The translations under genes and the position numbers were made by a program. Source: [Phialemoniopsis] sp. UDSM-2020 (Eukaryota; Ascomycota; Sordariomycetes; Thyridiales; Thyridiaceae). Taken from it: DNA of 64,000 nt. Under the pieces are notes generated by a model, which saw nothing but the letters and a program-made list of their open reading frames with translations, did not search any database and was not told where the DNA came from. Each line of letters begins with the position of its first letter. Within the stretch, counting starts at the first letter, position 1. This document shows, piece after piece, positions 22,267 through 33,366 of the stretch. The stretch is taken from NCBI GenBank assembly GCA_018873225.1, contig JAEILZ010000001.1, positions 620,001-684,000 of the forward strand, given 5' to 3'.

Positions 22267-22599
22267 GGTGGCGGCGACCTCGGGTTACAACAGCACTTGG
22301 ATGATACGGGGCGAGAGATCATTTTCATAGTTTGTACAAAAATTCCATATCATGGATAGCAGACCAAATACGCTCACCCTAGATCATCATGAGATTCTTC
22401 AAATTTGGAAGACCACCAGCCCCACTCAAGCCCGCTCTCGCTCGAGGCCGCGCCGTGGCGTGATCAGGACGCCCCACTCCCGCTCTGGTCTGCTCGTTGT
22501 TCCGCAGCCAAGGAGGCTCCACTCGAATCTTGCTCCGGAGAGTAGAGCAATCAAGGCGACATATGGCCCCAGGAGCGCATGTATGTTCGTGTTGCCGTC
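22267..22599. promoter_or_regulatory. Shared promoter of quinone reductase and Zn2Cys6 gene
   Basis: 333 bp between divergent start codons. Promoters for both directions must be here. No clear box or operator was identified. Confidence 0.45.
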
Positions 22600-25033
22600 A
22601 TGTCCACGACAGTAACAAGGGGATCGCGCGCGAAACACGCCTGCCGCGTGTGCAACTCACGCCGGGTCCGCTGCGATGTGACCGAGGTCCATCCCTGCTC
22701 CAATTGCCGAAAAGCTGGTACCTCATGTGAGGTGCTGCCGTCACGAAGGGGGAAGTAGGCAATGTTCCTCACCATTAATCAATATGTACGTATGCTCACC
22801 TGGACACTAGATATGATCGTAAATCGCGACATCGACCGTCCGCCACTGCATCGACTCCAGAGACAGCGGGTTCTGTGGACGCCACGGTGGCATCACCAGT
22901 GCCATCCACCCTTGCGGCATTCCCCGGAAGCTTCGATGTGATCGGCTCTACCGGCCCAGCGACGCGGACTCGTCAATCTCACATGCGTCAAAAGCAGCGG
23001 CCGCATGCATCCACGCCCGACCCGCCGACATCTTCAGGCACCACAAATGCCGTCTTCTTTGGAGAGTCCAATTTCCTGACTCTGGTGCAGGATGCCAGTG
23101 CACAGGGAGCGAAAGAGGACCGAGTCGTCGCGTCAGACCATGATAATGGACAGAGAGGTCGGATGTTATTCCCGCTCATAAAATCTGTACCGAACATAGA
23201 CGATAGCGCCTCTCCCGCTGCCAGCATTTCTCGAGCCAGCGCCGGCACGATGCGGTACCTGCAAGACGAGGGTGCGCTGCTTATCCCAGACTTCAAGGAC
23301 TGCCTGCCAGTCCTCGAAGCATACTTCACCTGGTTTCATCCTTGCTTTCCCGTTCTGGACCGGTCGGAGATAGCGAGGAGACTACCCACCATGGACATAT
23401 CCCGGCTACTACTGCAGGCTATGCTGTTCATCGGCGTCACGTACTGCGAAGATGCGGCGATCCTGGCATTAGGCTTCTCGGATCGGTCTGAGGCCAAATC
23501 TCAGCTGTACACTCGTGCGAGACTCTTATTCCATGCTGACTGGGAGAAGGATGAGATCACCCTCATACAGTCGCTCTTTCTCATGAGCTTCTGGAGAGGG
23601 GACAAGTTTGACGTCAGGGATGTGAGGTACTAGCTTGGAGTAGCCATTACGCTTGCCGAGTCATCTGGTCTTCACAGATCGTAAGCTATTCCTCGTGTTG
23701 CACGCAGACGTTTCAACATTAACACTTGACATGCAGCACTCGGTTTACTACCCGTGATGCACGAACAGCTGGCTTGCGGCGCCGGATCTGGTGGTCGATT
23801 TATGTATTACATCCGTACCTCCGACGGTCGAGTTCTACTAACTTTGTGCCAGGTACGTGAACGACAGTCCTCTGCTTCGTTAGGCCTGCCAAGCCGCATC
23901 CGCGATGAAGACTGCGATGTCGAGATTTTGTCTGCTGCCGATCTTGAAACGGATGATGAGCTCTTGGCAGGTCTATCTCTTGGGGAGTACAACTCTGAAT
24001 ATGCCATGTATGCAGTAAATATGGTGGAATTGGCTCGTCTTCGTGAGTGTTTCAAACTACCTGCTTCGAAGGCTTGTCCCACCCAGCTGATGATAAATGT
24101 CCCAGTTGCGAGGGTGATCGATTTGCACTTTGTTCCTACTCGCCCTCCCGCTACACTAGAAGAGATTCACGCCCTAGATAAGGCTGTTAGATCTTGGAAA
24201 GCGGCCGCCCTGGTCGAAGCGAAGCGCGACGCAATGGAGGAGGACAATGCCTCTGTATGGTCTTGTTCACTCGAACTCGCATACTAGTCAGTGACTCTCA
24301 AGCCAAACTTTAGTAGAGTTTTGCCCTGATTATACTAGCCATATCCGTATCCTAATCCATCGGCCAGCTTTCCTGCGTGGCGCCAACGAGGGGACGGAAC
24401 AGATCGTCTTGGCTGCCGCCAGCCGGATCAGCAGGATCGCCGAGGACATGTTGACGCAGGGCACTTTACGCTACGGCCAAATGCACTTGTAAGTCTTTCC
24501 TTGCATGTCACTCTACTTTGGACTTGTTTCTCCTCTTGTTATTTGACCTGGTCTTCGACTCACTTACTTTAACGTGCAGAATCACGAGTGTCTTCGCAGC
24601 TTTATGCATCCACGCCATCTCGATCCGGCGATCAACAGGCATTCCCAAGAGGATAGCAGAACACAAGGCACAAATGTGTCTCTTGGCACTGCAAGAGGTG
24701 CAAAAGTACTGGCGGATCAACAACAGGGTGCTCGATTTGTTCTTGCAATACCTGGACGATGCGACAGCCCAGAGATTACACGGAAGGAATGGGGCACATC
24801 CACGTTCTGGAGATCAGACGACTAGGGTGGAGCAAGATCTGTCCGAGTCTGCAGCTGATCCACCTGACACATTGACTTCCAGTTCGTTCCAACACCAATA
24901 TTTCGATTTAACAAGCAGCCGCTGGGAGGGAGATGACCCGCTCCAAGATCTGGGTCTGTTTCTTGACCCACGTCATCTTCAGGATGACTCGATGCAGATT
25001 GAAGGACTCAGTCTGTTGGAAAGGTCACTGTGA
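22600..25033 (+). CDS. Zn2Cys6 transcription factor gene interrupted by an in-frame TAG
   Basis: Seven exons (22600-22754, 22811-23680, 23737-23803, 23853-24042, 24106-24286, 24339-24488, 24580-25033) join in one frame of 689 codons. The zinc cluster is CRVCNSRRVRCDVTEVHPC, then SNC and TSC. The fungal regulatory domain runs through YFTWFHPCFPVLDRSE, LGVAITLAESSGLHR, RRRIWWSIYVRDRQ and YHIRILIHRPAFLRG. One defect: codon 326 (23631-23633) is TAG where the family has Trp (before LGVAI). The frame on both sides is well conserved, all six introns look functional, and no sensible intron removes the stop. A truncated 325-residue protein would keep DNA binding and lose most of the regulatory domain. 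A recent nonsense mutation or a base error would look the same. Confidence 0.82.
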
Positions 25034-25625
25034 GGGGTAATTTGTTGAAGGCAGGGAATCATGACAAGGTTTGGGAATCACATGTCCCGTAGGTCTCCCT
25101 TGCTCGAGCAACATAAGCTCCAGAGTCCTCAGTGCGCGACTAAAGGTTCTGCGCAATCTCAAAGCTCACCAGTTCGACGCATGTTGGATTACATGCCAAA
25201 CGACTAAGTACCGACGTTCGAGAGGCGAACCCAATAGCTGCCCTGTGCGGTTGGGCGCCCTCGCATTCTGCTTGATGCATGCGCGCGGGCTGGCCATGAT
25301 AAGATATAGCCAGTAATATAAGAACGGGTCCTCATTGTGACCTAATACTTGAATAAGCACGCAACATCTTTCCAATGGAGACGTTTTGTTTGGTCCGTCA
25401 TGCGGGGTGATGCAGATGCCGCGTCCAACACCTTCTCGGCACAGTACAGAAGCCTACAGCCTTGTCTCTCAGAATGGTAGGTCTTTTTACATATAAGATA
25501 CTCTTCTCTCTCATCTTAAGCGCAGCAGGACATTCCATATCCCTCTCATCTGGAAATTGAGCTATCCAAACGTCCTACTTCCATCATACCATTCAAAGCG
25601 CTTCTGAAGCACCCACAGCTCAGTC
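25034..25625. promoter_or_regulatory. Intergenic 592 bp, P450 promoter with TATA-like box
   Basis: Between two plus-strand genes. ATATAAGA at about 25491-25498 lies roughly 130 bp before the P450 start codon and is followed by a CT-rich stretch, a common layout in fungal promoters. No gene seen here. Confidence 0.45.
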
Positions 25626-27362
25626 ATGAACGCTCCCACAACTGCTTCTTACTTGAACATGACATTGGTCACTCTAAGCAATCTCTGGTTGATTTTCAAG
25701 TTTGCGTTGCTTGTACCGACACTGTGGCTCATCATCGACTATGGCCGCATCTTACATCTCCGCCGCAAGATGCCCCCTGGTCCCTTCCCCCTACCACTTG
25801 TGGGCAACTATTTTGACATTCCTAACATCAAACCATGGATAGCATGGGAGAAGTGGTCCGAATACTACAACAGCCCAATGATCACAGTCTGGAATGGCCG
25901 ACGACCTATTATTGTATGCAACGATGCATGGTGCATCTCAGATCTCCTAGATACGAGGGCCAACATCTACTCGACCAGGCCACGGTTCGTCGTCATGGGG
26001 GAGATGATGAACATGAGCGCTACGAATCAAGTGTGCCAGAAGTATGGCGAGGCGTGGCGCATCCACAGGAAGCTGACGGTGAGCTTCTCCACCTGTAGAG
26101 CCCCCAGGCCTTTTAGGCTCACTATTCTTTAGCATAGTGTTGTCGGGTCCCAGGCCGTGAGAAACCATCGCCAGATCCAAGCTAATGAATCTACGGTGCT
26201 TATGAGAGATCTTCTCGAATCAAGCACCGATTTCGATTTGTCGATCGAACGCTACTCCACCTCTGTAGCCTCGATCCTGGGTTGGGGCCGTCGAATCAGC
26301 AAAATCAATGATCCTGTGGCTCAGGTAGCCCTAGCCTTCATGGAAGCGGTCGACTACGTCGTGCCTGGTTGGCTGATCATGGAAGCTGTCCCTATTCTTT
26401 CGAAATTACCCGCGTGGATCTACCCTCTTCCATCAAAGATCTTCAACGGGGCAAAGATGATGCAGAGGTACTTTGCCGCCTTGGCCAAGGAAGCAAACAA
26501 TACCCCAGGATGGAACTTTTCCAAGCAACTACTCACCGCCAAGGAGGAGCTGGGGATCACAGACGAAGAGATCTCGTCACTGACGGCCAACTTTATCGGA
26601 GGGGGCGTCGATACCACCACAAGCTCTATCCTCACTTTCATTCTGGCCATGTGCGTGTTCCCCGAGGTCCAACGTAAAGCACATAAGGAACTAGATGGGG
26701 TAGTGGGTCAAGACCGGCTCCCTGACTTCTCCGACGAAGACAAGCTGCCGTACATCAAAGCACTCGTCTCAGAGGTCTTGCGATGGCGGTCGGTCACCAT
26801 CCTCGGCGGCGTGCCGCACGCACCGACCCAGGACGATATGTACCGGGGCTACTTCATCCCCAAGGACACCAGTATCACGGGTAACCTCTGGGCCATCCAT
26901 CGCCATCCGCGAGAGTTTCCGGAGCCCGACGAGTTCCGGCCCGAGCGCTTCCTGAGCGGCCTCGAGCGTCCTTATCCAAGCAAAAGAGGCCACAATTCTT
27001 TTGGGTGGGGAAGGCGGGCGTGTCCTGGGCAGCCGCTGGCAGAGCAGGGTCTTTACGCTGTCATCACCAAGCTGCTATGGACATTCGATATCAAGCCGGG
27101 ATTAGATACATATGTGAGTAAAACGTAAAGCATACGCGTCTTTTGGATCAGTACTAACTGGATCTTATAGGGAAACGAATTTAAGCTAGACATCTTCGCG
27201 TACACCAAGAGCGAGAACATGCGCCCAGAGAGATTCAAAGCTCGCTTCGTCCCGAGGACGCAAGAGATTGCGGAGCTAGTCCGACTCGAGGCAAGCAAAG
27301 CGCTGGATGATCTCCACGTGTACGACGGCGAAACGAAAATTACAATAGCTGGTGTAATGTAG
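25626..27362 (+). CDS. Cytochrome P450 monooxygenase, three exons
   Basis: Exons 25626-26078, 26133-27113 and 27171-27362 give 541 residues. An N-terminal hydrophobic anchor (near FKFALLVPTLWLIIDYG) is followed by the hinge MPPGPFPLP. The oxygen-binding helix has GGGVDTTTS, the ExxR motif is EVLR in VSEVLRWRS, the PERF-like block is FRPERF, and the heme loop is FGWGRRACPG with the ligand Cys. Endoplasmic-reticulum membrane enzyme; oxidises a small organic substrate with electrons from P450 reductase. It shares conserved phrases with the P450 at 55.8-57.5 kb (GG-x-PHA-x-T-x-DD, GN-x-WAI), so both belong to the same broad group. Substrate unknown. No biosynthetic core enzyme lies next to it. 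Confidence 0.93.
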
Positions 27363-27487
27363 GTGGGCATCCCAACGAAGGACTTGTCCTTCTTATGTTG
27401 TTCATCTGTCTCTTCGTCCAGTCTACCAGGTTGTCGCCACAATCTGGGTAGATTGAGCTAAGTAGTTTATAACATACCAAACCATGC

Positions 27488-29668
27488 CTAGCCAAGCATC
27501 AGATTGAACAACTCGCTTCTTTGGTCCTCCCAGATGTCCTGTCTGATTCTGCCAAGCCCTTTGCGATAGGCAATTCCATCCTCCCACCCAACCCACATAA
27601 CCCAATAAAACTCATAACAGCCATCATCAGCTTTTGGCCTGTCCGGATGTCTCATCTCGGGAAGGTCCCAGGACAGAAATCTTTCGGATGCTGGACCGCA
27701 CAATCCTTTTGATAATTCTACCAACTCTACGGCCTTTATCGAATTAACAGGGCCAGATTTAGACGGCGCAGTATGATCATGCGGTCTTAGGACTCCTGCC
27801 CAAAGACCGTTCAGTCGAAGGGATAGTATAGTGCCATTATATCGTACTCCGAGTGGAGATGATATTTCCTCGGCTGGGGAGAACCAAGCACGACGTGTTT
27901 CACATGATATATGTGAGGCCAGGACCCCGGGTACACACTCCCTATCAGGCGAGATCGGTATCGGATACCAAAATTGATCATTGGGGCATGCAGCATGTCG
28001 ATATATATGTTCTGTACGAGGTGCCCTGGGATCTGGCGACTCGTATCCCCGGTCTATGGTCGACGAGATCAATTGCTTGGTCCAATCTGGGAATTTGGTG
28101 AGGTCGATGTGCCCTTGCCGCCATGCAGCTCGGCTCTCGAGAACAGTTGCTTGTATAGGTACTCCAGGCGAGCTGCTGTCAAGATGGTATTTCCATGATA
28201 TGGTGCACTTCAGATATCGTTTGGGGTGCGTATAGAGGCTCGGCCTTACTCGCATAAAATCTAACGTGTCGTCACAATTAACAGAGCCAGTCCACCCAGC
28301 CCAGCTCCAAGTGGGAAGTAGATGTTGTTTCCTGTTGTCTTTGGCAATTCTGCGTTGGATGTGGCCCCAAGGCTGCCAAAGCAGGCAGCTATCAAACATA
28401 GCGGCCGGGAGGCCCGACACAAAGTGTCCGCAAAAGCTCGGGCTGGTTGCAAAGGAGAAACCTGAAAAGGCGAGAAGCGCATCTTCTGGGTAAGTGAATG
28501 ACCTTGTATTGAAGTCGTCGATAACGCGCCAGAGCCCAAACATATCAGGCAAGTATGACCCAAGAAATGTTTGGATCCTGTTTTCGCGCGTGATCTGAAA
28601 ACGATCCCGGTGGGTGGACCGGACGAGATGCTCTCGGCAGGTCGCTCCAGCACACTCCCATTTAGCCGAATCCCCATCAAAAAGGAGCCTCCTCCGGGAA
28701 AAGAAGTCTTCCTGGTAGGTCCAACCCCGAGACCTCCATACTGAACTTTCGGGACCGATTTCGAGATCGTGCCTCCCGATAGGGAATCCGACAACCCTGT
28801 ATCCATTTCCAAGATGATGAACGTTTTGGTACACCTTCCTCGGTTCCGTGATCCCTGCCAGGCCACTATTCGCATGCACTCCTTGCACCGCGAGTATGCC
28901 TACAATAGCATTGGCGTAGATTCCTGCCATTTTGGCCATCTCGGAGTGTTGTTGGGATGGATCGTCCTGGACAATGCATAGAGTATCCACCCAAAGATAT
29001 TGTTCGTCCATGGCTTTGACAACTTCCATCGCATCCGTGATTGTCTGACCAAGCTTCAAGTTTGCTAGACTTCCTAGCTTTTGAACCTGCTGTAGTGTGG
29101 CAGCAGTGGTTTTGAAAACCTCCTCTTCTCCCCACACATAACTCAAAGCAACATATGAGGTCGATGTTTTTGCCGTGACAAGACATTTGTTGACCACATC
29201 CACCACCCAAGTAGGTCTGATGACGGACAAAGACTCATTCGGATACTCTTTGCACAACAATTCGCTGTGATGCCGGTCGCAATTGTTCTTCCACTCTCTA
29301 AACAGATCTCGGTGTATCCAGGGCGAAAGAACGCGACCACTCTCTATGCAATCGGCCTCGTGTGGCTCTTCTACAAGACTGAGTTGATATGTCTGAGGCA
29401 CAGGCCACATCGACATTGAGAATACAGGCATGGCTACCAGTGACTCAATTTTGACCTCTTTGATATCCTGCACCATGGCAACAACATCTTCACCCGTATG
29501 GTCTGCTATTGAGTGCAACACGGAGGCGAATAATTTTTTATGGTGGCTGCATTCCGGGACAGGTCGTAGGAGGTCGGCACCGCTCCCCAACACATCTGCC
29601 ACGAGATTTCCCCACGGCACGCGCAAGACGTTCACGATCTTTTGGCAGATGGCGCAATCGATCTGCAT
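27488..29668 (-). CDS. HET-domain protein (heterokaryon incompatibility type)
   Basis: Single exon of 726 residues, starting at the first ATG of the frame. The HET domain begins around residue 172 with YVALSYVWG, followed by YLWVDTLCIVQDD and EMAKMAGIYANAIVGILAV, the three core blocks of the family. A second conserved part, WRSRGWTYQEDFFSRRRLLF, is also typical of HET proteins. The N-terminal region has Cys-x2-Cys (CAICQK) and no known domain; the C-terminal half is poorly conserved. Proteins of this kind trigger cell death when genetically different hyphae fuse, though most copies in a genome have no assigned partner. There is no STAND domain in this gene, but an NLR-type gene lies 19 kb away. 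Confidence 0.9.
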   Translation of the reverse strand: MQIDCAICQKIVNVLRVPWGNLVADVLGSGADLLRPVPECSHHKKLFASVLHSIADHTGEDVVAMVQDIKEVKIESLVAMPVFSMSMWPVPQTYQLSLVEEPHEADCIESGRVLSPWIHRDLFREWKNNCDRHHSELLCKEYPNESLSVIRPTWVVDVVNKCLVTAKTSTSYVALSYVWGEEEVFKTTAATLQQVQKLGSLANLKLGQTITDAMEVVKAMDEQYLWVDTLCIVQDDPSQQHSEMAKMAGIYANAIVGILAVQGVHANSGLAGITEPRKVYQNVHHLGNGYRVVGFPIGRHDLEIGPESSVWRSRGWTYQEDFFSRRRLLFDGDSAKWECAGATCREHLVRSTHRDRFQITRENRIQTFLGSYLPDMFGLWRVIDDFNTRSFTYPEDALLAFSGFSFATSPSFCGHFVSGLPAAMFDSCLLWQPWGHIQRRIAKDNRKQHLLPTWSWAGWTGSVNCDDTLDFMRVRPSLYTHPKRYLKCTISWKYHLDSSSPGVPIQATVLESRAAWRQGHIDLTKFPDWTKQLISSTIDRGYESPDPRAPRTEHIYRHAACPNDQFWYPIPISPDRECVPGVLASHISCETRRAWFSPAEEISSPLGVRYNGTILSLRLNGLWAGVLRPHDHTAPSKSGPVNSIKAVELVELSKGLCGPASERFLSWDLPEMRHPDRPKADDGCYEFYWVMWVGWEDGIAYRKGLGRIRQDIWEDQRSELFNLMLG

Positions 29669-30208
29669 CTTGGACACATGGTTTTGTCCATACTGCCAAG
29701 ATACAGAGTATAAGGTCTATGCAGATGCAATCCAGAACGAAAGTGGGCGAAGTGAACTGCTCTGGGTGCGAGGCGAAAACGCCTCGGGCTGCCTCTGAGC
29801 CCGACAAAAGAGGGCAGCCTGCGGCTTACGCCTGCATGCATGCACCGCCACTCGCAGTCCGTCACCTGACCTCAGCCAGGAATCATCACATACACGCTGA
29901 GAATATGAGATTTTCACGGCGGGGTGAGAATTGACCAAATCTTGGTAGAGCTTTATTCTTCTTTCTAGATATCTCCAAAACGAGCTGCCAAACATTACGG
30001 CGTGATAACGTCTTAAATCGTTCCCTATGCGTGCCAGATGTAAAATCGTAATCCCTATGAACTCCTCATCGCCAGATAGAATACCAATTACCCGATCATT
30101 CTCCTGAAAAATGTCCACTGATTGCGCCGATATGACTCCTCAACCACGAGGATAAAAGTTAGATGCAAGAACCCCACGAAACGCCAACGCTTTCCCTTCC
30201 CAAACTCA
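29669..30208. other. Intergenic 540 bp
   Basis: Between two minus-strand genes (HET protein upstream side and aspartic protease 3' end). A minus-strand open frame of 133 codons (29717-30118) lies here; it has no recognisable domain, so I do not call it a gene. Confidence 0.4.
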
Positions 30209-31629
30209 TCACGTCAACTTCTTGTTGGCGAAGCCCAATCGCTTGTTGCCGTAGTCAAACACGACAAACTGCGCCTTGAGCGCAATGTCGCCAAAGATGG
30301 CAAACTGGAAGCCACCGGAGCTCTGGATCCCGCCAAAGCAGTGCGTCTGGTTGATCTGGCCGTAGTTCATGTACCGCCCCGGGATGTACCCCCTGTAGGC
30401 GCCGACGCCGAAGCGGAAGTCGGGCAGGCTCGAGCTGCAGGGGAAGACGATGGCGCCCCAGTAGTTGTCGAAGCCGGCGCCCCGGACCTGCGCGTAGTAC
30501 TGGTTCTTGATGGCGTCGGGCAGGAGCAGCAGCGAGGTGCCCGTGTCGGCGATGGCGCTGAAGATGAGCGAGTTGAACTTGCCGGAGCCGATCTGGTACC
30601 CGGAGACGTAGTACTGCCAGTAGATCGAGCTGCGGTCGATGCCGGTCCAGCCGATGGAGCCCGTGTACTCGAAGCCCGCGACGTAGCCGAAGTTGTAGTT
30701 GCCCGGGGTGGCGTGCTTGAGGTTGGCGGTGAAGACGGGGGAGGCGAGGCTCTTGGCGATGTTGTCCATGAAGGTGTTTTGGGGCTTGGGCCGGATGGTG
30801 TTGCCCTTGTTGAAGCCGAGGCCCATGAGCCCGGGGATGTTGGGGTCGTTGGAGAAGGACGAGGAGATGGTGGTCGCGGAGCCGAAGGCCTGGCGGGCGT
30901 AGGAGGCGGAGCCGATGGCCATGCGCTCGTAGTAGACGTTGCCCTGGGCGCCCGAGCCGTCGCCGTAGCCGATGTGCCAGCTATAGCCGTTGAGCTTGGT
31001 GGCCGACTTTGACTTTTTGATGTTGAAGACCTGCTGGCCCTTGACCTGGCTGGTCGGGGTCTCGTTGGTGATCATCCAGCTGGGGAGATGTTAGTTCTCT
31101 GGGTCAATAGCATTCGGTCAAAAGGGATGAACTTACACATCTGCCGAGCCAGTATCAAGGTCTAGGTTGATCGTCTGGGCGGGATAGCCGACCTGGACGG
31201 GGACGAGGTAGGCATAGTCACTGTTGCCAGGCGAGTAGGCCTTTGCAGTTCCCCACATGTTTCCTCCTGATGCGGTGGTTAGCTACTACTTGAACAGCAA
31301 CTAGTGCTTGTATGCCGTGATGACTTACTCCTGAACTGCCTTTGTTGCACATGGACGTTCATCTTGACGGCGATCTTGACATCGTTGGGTATCGTTGCGT
31401 TGTACTTGGCGTAGGCGTGCATAAGCGCCTCGAGGCCGGAGGGCTTCTCGTAGCCCTCATTCCTAACCTGGTTGACTGTGTAGACGTCGCTCTCGTTGGT
31501 GTCTGGGTGGAAGTCTCTCGTGACGAGGGGGATGAGTGGTTCTGAGGAGGTGCTGTCTGGCGTGGGTGCCGCGAGGGCATACTGTGAGGCTACTGCTGCT
31601 GAGAGCAGGATGGTAGCGAGGGACCGCAT
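30209..31629 (-). CDS. Secreted aspartic protease (pepsin family A1), three exons
   Basis: Exons 31629-31329, 31266-31137 and 31079-30209 give 433 residues. The signal peptide is MRSLATILLSAAVASQYALA. A propeptide of about 80 residues follows, and the mature enzyme begins near GNMWGTAKAYSPGNSDYAYLVPVQVG. The two catalytic aspartates are in DLDTGSADVW and AIADTGTSLL. The flap Tyr is in GYSWHIGYGDGSGAQG. A disulfide pair is likely between FPCSSS and THCFGG. It closely fits penicillopepsin/aspergillopepsin-type acid proteases and acts outside the cell at low pH. GC-rich third positions are stronger here than in the genes to its left. Promoter would lie in the long gene-free stretch upstream. Confidence 0.94.
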
Positions 31630-33366
31630 GGTTGTGTGTGTGCCGTCGTCTGACGGTGTGTGAAAAGTTGTAAAATAACGTATGAACACTAGCAAGATTG
31701 ATGATGATGTCTTGGTCTGAACCTGTGTTAGGCTAGGTCGTGGGTGTCAAGTAAGGAGTGGACAATTGGCTCAGTGTGCCAACGTTGATCGTCAAAATTG
31801 AATTAATGAACGGAAAGGAGGATTGCGTCTAAAGTGAAGACGGGAAAGATCCTCCAAAGATAAAGACAGCAAAAAAAGAACGGCTGGAAAGACTAAAGAC
31901 AAGAGAATGAGAAGGCTTTTTCGGGAGGCGGTGGTTTGGTGCAGCTTTTGACATATATAACCTCGCTCGAAAATGCACACGACTGTCTAACATGGGCGGC
32001 ATGACGCGGAGGCTGCGCACCCGCTGTAGTGGGATTGTGCTGTCCCCGGGAGGAATGGCCGCGCGCACAACTGGGCCTCTCTACTGCTGAGAGGAATGCG
32101 GCGGCAGCACTCTGGCGCCTCTGCTGGACAGCATTTTGGGTGTGATCTGGAAGGCTGGCGGGTCTTGGTGGATGTGCGGCTTTGGCTGGTGTGCATTCCA
32201 GACGGTGATAGTGAGACGCCATGCCAAGCCCAGCCCGCTGCCCGTGAACGCCACGAGGGATGGGTGTCACAGAGACTGAAATGGGTTAGAGGTGCTGTTT
32301 GAGGAAATGGAGGCAATTGAGAGAGTGAGACTGTGACATTTGATGGCTGGACAGTCGCTGTCGTGAGAGTCGGATATCGTGACAGAAGATCACGAGAATG
32401 TCCAAAGTCACACCATTTACTATGGTGGGCGGGCTCACTGTGACAGGCGCCGCACACGCGCTGTAGCTTGCGCTCCGTCTCCCTTGCGTCGCGCGTAACC
32501 GAGCCGTGGACGGGATCGCCAGGCACACCCGAGGATTGACAAGCCATTAAAGGCAAACCCTCATATCCCAGAGAGCGCGTCTCGAATGCACGAACGGGAA
32601 GCCATCGCGGATCGCAATTGCGGTAGAAGAGGAAAGAGATGGCATTTTGTGCGGTCTAGCGATTGCTTGGAATGCGAATTCCGTTGGTGTGGTTGGACCC
32701 TCGGCCTAGTGGCATTCCATCCAGGGGACCAACCCCCACTGAAGCCCGCCTGTGCCTGGCTAATCCTGAAGCCTCTTGGCCTAAATTTAGAGACAGTCCC
32801 CGAATGAAGACGAGTTTAAGATGCGGCATTCGGAATGACTGGCGTGGCTGGAGAATGAAAGAAAGCTGTGAGGCTGTCCCGGAGCAGGATTAAAGTTGCT
32901 CGTGGCTGAAAGCCACCGGTGCTCCCTTTCGGGCGCCATCCCGTGCCCTAAGTCTCAACCCGGGAGACCAGCCGGTGTCGTTCAGATTTACCTCCTCTGG
33001 TAATTCAGGTCTTCTCGAGGCTAGAGAGCGGACCGGTGGCTCGGCGCCACAGGGCTCATCCACGTTGCATGAGAACTAAGCTTAACCACTCCGTCAAATC
33101 CTGCTATCACCTGCCCAATTCGCGGATCGTGGGAGCACTCGCGCGGCACCGGTGGTGTAAATTGTGGGCGTGGTGCGGGGGTAAACCGTCGCAATTGGCG
33201 GGATGTCGGCCTTGCCGTCGGGGCGACTCCGTCCACTCCAGGACTTCAATCCACGGATGACGATGAAAACGGATTGAGGCTTTTACCAGGCAATCTCATC
33301 GCTTTTCTCATCTTCATATCGTCCTGGGTACAAGCGACCAGGATTCGAAACCTCGACGCCCCAGAC
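31630..33366. other. Gene-free 1.7 kb between divergent genes
   Basis: Upstream of both the aspartic protease and the PLP enzyme. CATATATAACC near 31950, about 320 bp from the protease start, could be a TATA element. Several open frames up to 190 codons exist but none has a recognisable protein. No repeats or RNA gene seen. Confidence 0.4.

Noticed and set aside
29717..30118. Minus-strand frame of 133 codons upstream of the HET gene
   Set aside because: No recognisable domain or splice link to the HET frame. Kept only as a note in the intergenic entry.
30122..31012. Plus-strand open frame of 296 codons, Val/Gly/Glu-rich
   Set aside because: It is the complement of the aspartic protease exon, whose high GC third positions leave the opposite strand open. 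Composition is unnatural and no domain is visible.
33335..33360. GGATTCGAAACC resembling a tRNA T-loop
   Set aside because: No cloverleaf can be folded on either strand, and it lies in the leader of the PLP gene.
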